Shown piece after piece: positions 9,606 to 12,500 of a DNA stretch of 12,500 nucleotides. Both the position numbers and the translations under genes were made by a program. The notes beneath the pieces are model-generated. The model worked only from the letters and a program-made list of their open reading frames with translations, was not told the DNA's origin and did no database searches. Every line of letters starts with the position of its first letter. Within the stretch, counting starts at the first letter, position 1. The DNA comes from Trachelipus rathkii (taxonomy: Eukaryota > Arthropoda > Malacostraca > Isopoda > Trachelipodidae), in contig JABUQX010113222.1 of NCBI GenBank assembly GCA_015478945.1, positions 15,001 to 27,500 on the forward strand, in the 5' to 3' direction.

Positions 9606-9777
9606 AAGTGAAGGTATGGTTGGAAGGCTAGACTAGTAGTGAGAGGTTTTTGCAAGAAACAGGAAGGAATTTAGTCACTGATGCTGCCTACAATGCATGC
9701 TACGGAAACTGCCTCAAACTATGTATTCGCAAATTATGGGTGTCGGTATGATGGGTCTTGCAAAGTATGGATATTAA
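9606..9777 (+). pseudogene. Reverse transcriptase N-terminal part, broken
   Basis: After TGA codons at 9603 and 9609 the same frame resumes with KARLVVRGFCKKQEGI, the conserved fingers block of copia reverse transcriptases. It stops again at TAG 9672, then runs on through PTMHATETASNYVF. The block with the first catalytic Asp appears in another frame as SMDIK (Asp codon at 9770). A further one-base frame change near 9778 leads into the intact downstream frame. Together these account for the missing part between the linker and the open frame at 9778. At least three lesions lie in less than 200 bases. Confidence 0.75.
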
Positions 9778-10893
9778 AAACCGTATCTTCTCCAAGAGAA
9801 TGATTCAAAGAGAAGATACATAAAACCAGCTTACGGGTTAAAAGATGCTGCAAGAATTTGGTATGAGAAGTTGGTGAAAGTGATACAGGAGACAGGGGGA
9901 AAAAAGAGTTATCTTAATCCTACAATCTTTAGGTGGAGAAGGAGGAATCAGTTAATAGGTGTTATGTGTTCACACGTAGACGACTTGTTATACGGGGGAA
10001 CGAAAGAATTTGAAAGAGAAGTGATAGGGAACTTAAAGAGACATCTAAAAATCGGTAATGAAGAAGAGGGATGCTTTAAATACATAGGGGTGGAGATAGA
10101 AGAACAGGAGGGGTATATTGTTCTTAGTCAAAATAATTACATCAAAGAAATAAAAAAGGACATGGAGATATATGGGAAGATTAAGAATGATAGAGTGTTA
10201 GGTAAAAGTGAGATGACAAGGTTCAGGTCTCATATAGGTAAGCTTAATTGGGTAGGGCAACACACTAGACCAGACATATCTTTTGATGTAAGCATATTAA
10301 GTAAACACAATAAACAGGCAACTGGGAAGGACATGAAAGAGATAGATAGAGTTATAGAAAGGGTAAGAAAGAAAGAAATGAATATACGGATGGACAAACT
10401 GAAGGGAAAAAAGTTAGAGTTCGAGATATTTACAGATGCATCATTTGGTAATGTAGAAGGGATGAAATCACAGATTGGATATTTGATTGGAATAAAAGAT
10501 GAATTGGGTTATAGATGTCCTTTGTTTTGGAAATCTGGAGTTGCGAAAAGGATTGCAAGGTCAACAATAGAGGCAGAGACCTTAGCCTTGAATGAGGGGA
10601 TTGATACTGGAATATATTTGAGAGAGTTATGGACAGAGTTGACAAATGAAGTGATAGAGATAAGAGTGAAAGTGGACAGTAAAACACTGGTAAATGCTTT
10701 AGGGTCTACATCTGGTGTCTTGAATAAAAGATTGAGAATTGATATAGGTTGTTTAAAGGAAAGATTAGAAAAAGGAGAAGTAAAAGAGATTGAATGGATA
10801 CCTACGGAGAAACAAGTCGCAGATGTATTAACAAAAGAGAGAGTAAATGGAAAAAACATTAAACATTATATGGAGGGAGGGGATAAAGAGTAA
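9778..10893 (+). pseudogene. Copia reverse transcriptase palm and RNase H, open frame
   Basis: This frame is open for 371 codons to TAA at 10891. It would copy the element's RNA into DNA and then degrade the RNA strand. It begins with YLQE and then IKPAYGLKDAARIWYEKL, the copia block before the palm. The catalytic pair is HVDDLLYGG (Asp codons 9979 and 9982). Later come the TRPDISFDV block and the RNase H residues: Asp in FTDASFGN (10435), Glu in STIEAETLA (10570-10578), Asp in VDSKTL (10675) and Asp in QVADVLTK (10822). All expected active-site residues of this half are present. The third Asp of the polymerase site lies upstream at 9770 in another frame, so no complete enzyme results. It is part of a polyprotein and has no own start; the in-frame TTG at 9871 is internal. 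The frame ends about 55 bases before the polypurine tract, as is usual for copia. Confidence 0.88.
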
Positions 10894-10946
10894 AAGGAGA
10901 GAGAGAGGAGAGAAAAAGGGGTAAGATTGTTTTTCCCAGACGAATG
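10894..10946 (+). other. Short untranslated spacer after pol
   Basis: Starts with a very purine-rich run (aaaaggagagagagaggag, from 10893) directly after the pol stop codon. That run could serve as an additional or alternative polypurine primer. Confidence 0.4.
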
Positions 10947-10961
10947 CAAAAAGGAGGGACA
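10947..10961 (+). promoter_or_regulatory. Polypurine tract, plus-strand primer site
   Basis: The run caaaaaggagggaca sits directly before the inferred LTR start. In LTR elements such an RNase H-resistant purine run primes plus-strand DNA synthesis and defines the LTR's left end. A second purine run at 10983-11008 lies inside the LTR and is less suitable. Confidence 0.6.
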
Positions 10962-11064
10962 TATTGAGTACATCGTAAGTCAGGAAGAAAAAAAAGGGGA
11001 AAGAAAGGTCTTCCAGACAGGTTAGTACTTAAGCCCTGATAAGTGGGGTTTTAGTCAGTTGAAA

Positions 11065-11072
11065 TGACGTCA
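11065..11072. promoter_or_regulatory. CRE-like palindrome TGACGTCA in the LTR
   Basis: A perfect 8-base CREB/ATF-type site lies about 100 bases upstream of the TATA-like tract, inside the part of the LTR that would act as promoter (U3). An 8-mer can occur by chance, and the 5' relic lacks this part. Confidence 0.4.
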
Positions 11073-11168
11073 CTAAATCTGTATCTCTTTTATCTACAGA
11101 TACGTGATGAAAATGTTATTATAAATTCCTTAGACTATTATGAACCTGTGGGAAATAGATTATATTTG

Positions 11169-11183
11169 TATATATATATTTAA
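11169..11183 (+). promoter_or_regulatory. TATA-like tract of the 3' LTR
   Basis: The word tatatatatatttaa lies just before the conserved block gccaaagaaactta, and the 5' relic has the same arrangement at 4624-4648. The conserved position suggests a promoter core, though TA-rich sequence is common in this window. Confidence 0.4.
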
Positions 11184-11425
11184 AGCCAAAGAAACTTATG
11201 GATAATTAAGTTATTGTAAAAGGACAATTCTTTTGTTGTTGTGGAATATCATTCAGAGAAAGACAGATTGCCGTGGCTGTGGGCGTTAGGATCAGATAAT
11301 AATAATATTGATGAAGACTATTGTTCACCCTTATATCCTTGTTAAGAGTGTGAGGCTGTCTGTCGATAAAAATTACAATATAGATTACTTTCCTTTTAAA
11401 AAAGAAAAAAGAACAATACATTAAC

Positions 11426-11431
11426 AATAAA
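11426..11431 (+). promoter_or_regulatory. AATAAA polyadenylation signal in the 3' LTR
   Basis: A perfect AATAAA lies about 250 bases after the TATA-like tract and about 110 bases before the inferred LTR end, where the element's RNA would be cleaved and polyadenylated. The hexamer is short and the region is AT-rich, so chance cannot be excluded. Confidence 0.4.
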
Positions 11432-11590
11432 ATAGAAGTTTCTCTAGGAATGTTTAACTTTATTTGGTCCCTTAGGTAATAGATCGGATTCCGATCAATA
11501 TTATTATTGCGCCATCATTTGAGTTCAGGTAACTACATTGTATTTGGTAATAGCTTAAATTTCTTTTACGTTATTTTTTAAACCCTCCCA

Positions 11591-11700
11591 ATATATATAT
11601 ATATAATATAATATATAATATAATATATTATATATATATATATACTATAATATAATATATATATATTATATATACTATTATACTATATAGAATCACCATA
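11591..11700. repeat. Imperfect (TA)n microsatellite
   Basis: About 110 bases of TA alternation with frequent TAATATAA slips. It is separated from the next block by about 70 bases of unique sequence (cacctgccatataccttccc and following). Confidence 0.93.
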
Positions 11701-11773
11701 TATAATACCATATATCACTCACACCTGCCATATACCTTCCCTATTAAACTCTATCATAACGCCAATTGCAAAT

Positions 11774-11955
11774 ATAATATAATATATATAATATATATAT
11801 TATATATATATATATATATTATATATATAAATATTATATATATATATATAATATAATATATATATATATTACTATTATATATATATATACTATATATATA
11901 TATATTATATATTATATATCATACTATACTATATATATATATATATATACTATAC

Positions 11956-11986
<31 letters not shown>

Positions 11987-12025
11987 ATATATATATAATA
12001 ATATACTATACTATATAATATTATT
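11774..12025. repeat. Long imperfect (TA)n microsatellite
   Basis: About 250 bases almost only of A and T in alternating order, with slips and rare C interruptions (atactatacta). The right edge is ttattcttaaagg. Confidence 0.94.
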
Positions 12026-12500
12026 CTTAAAGGATGGATGATAGTCTGTTGGTTAAGCGGATGTATAGTGTTGTGTGCTGTAAAATAGACTAGCTGAGAG
12101 ATCAAAGGAAAAGTGGATTGAGTCAGTAAAGGAATGCGAGTATGGCAGAGGGGAGAAGAATGGCTGGTATTTGTGAAGGGGGTAGGGTCGTGGGCCTTTC
12201 CCAAGGGGATGAATTCACACATTGACGAGATACCACAGTGAAATTTCCCTGCAGTCTTGTGAAGCCCTAGGATGGATTTATTTGACAGCAACGAGCTCTC
12301 ACTTAAGGGTATGGAGGAGATGGTACGGGGGTCATTTCCTTCGACTTACCTCATGCTCTTCTACTTAACTATCCCATTTTCCGTATATGTTAAGCAACCC
12401 CCCATACCCCACATCTAGTGGGAAGAGAAGGGAGGACCTTATTTGGTTCACCAATTCCTGTAACTTTACAAGTCAAATTTCTAGAACTCATTTTAGATAA
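12026..12500. other. Unclassified complex DNA, possible dispersed repeat
   Basis: This is the most base-balanced and least simple sequence outside the retroelement. A word at about 12046-12060 (ctgttggttaagcgg) resembles the A box of a tRNA promoter, but no good B box follows; gagatcaaagg at about 12099 is at best a decayed one. The minus strand is open for about 90 codons of ordinary-looking residues, then runs into the (TA)n array, and I recognise no domain. It could be the head of another SINE or an edge of a larger transposon. Confidence 0.3.

Larger units (their letters stand above)
4503..11537 (+). mobile_element. Decayed Ty1/copia-class LTR retrotransposon
   Basis: The internal order integrase, reverse transcriptase, RNase H is diagnostic of the Ty1/copia superfamily (Ty3/gypsy elements have integrase last). 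Two related, diverged stretches at 4503-4865 and about 11085-11310 behave as LTRs, and a polypurine tract precedes the right one. The domain wording resembles the GalEa-type copia group of crustaceans and other aquatic animals; this assignment is from recognition, not a search. At about 7 kb it is longer than the usual 4-6 kb copia element, which fits the SINE-like inserts and AT-rich filler between 4934 and 6600. Every domain except reverse transcriptase/RNase H holds stops or frameshifts, so it cannot move on its own. The exact ends and any target-site duplication are not resolved. Confidence 0.8.
10962..11537 (+). repeat. 3' LTR of the copia element
   Basis: Begins TATTGAG right after the polypurine tract; copia LTRs commonly begin TGTTGAG, so the second base may have mutated. 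The interior matches the 5' relic in at least five ordered blocks, with agccaaagaaactta at 11184 the clearest. Promoter-type signals are arranged as in an LTR: a CRE-like palindrome, a TATA-like tract and, about 240 bases further, AATAAA. The right edge is uncertain. An end at ctaca (11537) gives a CA terminus but is not confirmed by the 5' copy. A near-perfect palindrome (gatcgga-t-tccgatc, 11482-11496) lies near the end. Confidence 0.6.

Noticed and set aside
10430..10859. Two minus-strand open frames opposite RNase H
   Set aside because: They are antisense to well-supported RNase H codons with all active-site residues, so they are not genes.
11950..12291. Minus-strand open frame of about 113 codons
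   Set aside because: Its last part is translated (TA)n, and the rest matches no family I recognise. It is kept only as a note on the unclassified segment.

Overview
The window looks like intergenic, transposon-rich DNA from an animal genome. No host gene is visible. It is AT-rich and packed with long (TA)n and (ATT)n microsatellites. It carries the remains of a Ty1/copia-class LTR retrotransposon, a reverse-strand piece of a non-LTR (LINE) reverse transcriptase and two copies of a tRNA-derived SINE-like repeat. The wording of the copia pol domains (integrase blocks VDVATRF and SDNG, then VDD and an RNase H with IEAET) resembles the GalEa-type copia group known from crustaceans and other aquatic animals. 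With the microsatellite density this suggests a marine invertebrate, possibly a decapod crustacean. That placement is inference.

Layout. 1-2300: three imperfect (TA)n blocks (384-586, 947-1051, 1309-1814) separate unclassified pyrimidine-rich DNA; next to the third is a minus-strand LINE reverse transcriptase fragment (1815-2035). 2297-4370: a microsatellite field of (ATT)n arrays, three of which pass into (AGT)n in the same order. 4503-11537: a decayed copia element on the plus strand. It has a degraded 5' LTR relic, two SINE-like inserts, a poorly preserved stretch where gag and protease should lie, and an integrase broken by frameshifts and by an internal 225-bp tandem duplication. A charged acidic linker with several stops follows, then a broken reverse transcriptase N-terminus and a surprisingly intact reverse transcriptase/RNase H frame of 371 codons (9778-10893). 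A polypurine tract and a 3' LTR with a CRE-like palindrome, TATA-like tract and AATAAA close it. 11591-12025: more (TA)n. 12026-12500: unclassified complex DNA that may be another dispersed repeat.

Functionally the window documents dead or dying selfish DNA. The copia element once supplied its own integrase, reverse transcriptase and RNase H between two LTRs, but stops and frameshifts in at least eight places make it non-autonomous now. I saw no convincing new cellular system. The points most worth a second look are the in-frame duplication inside the integrase, the foldback SINE structure inside the element and the repeated (ATT)n-(AGT)n architecture.
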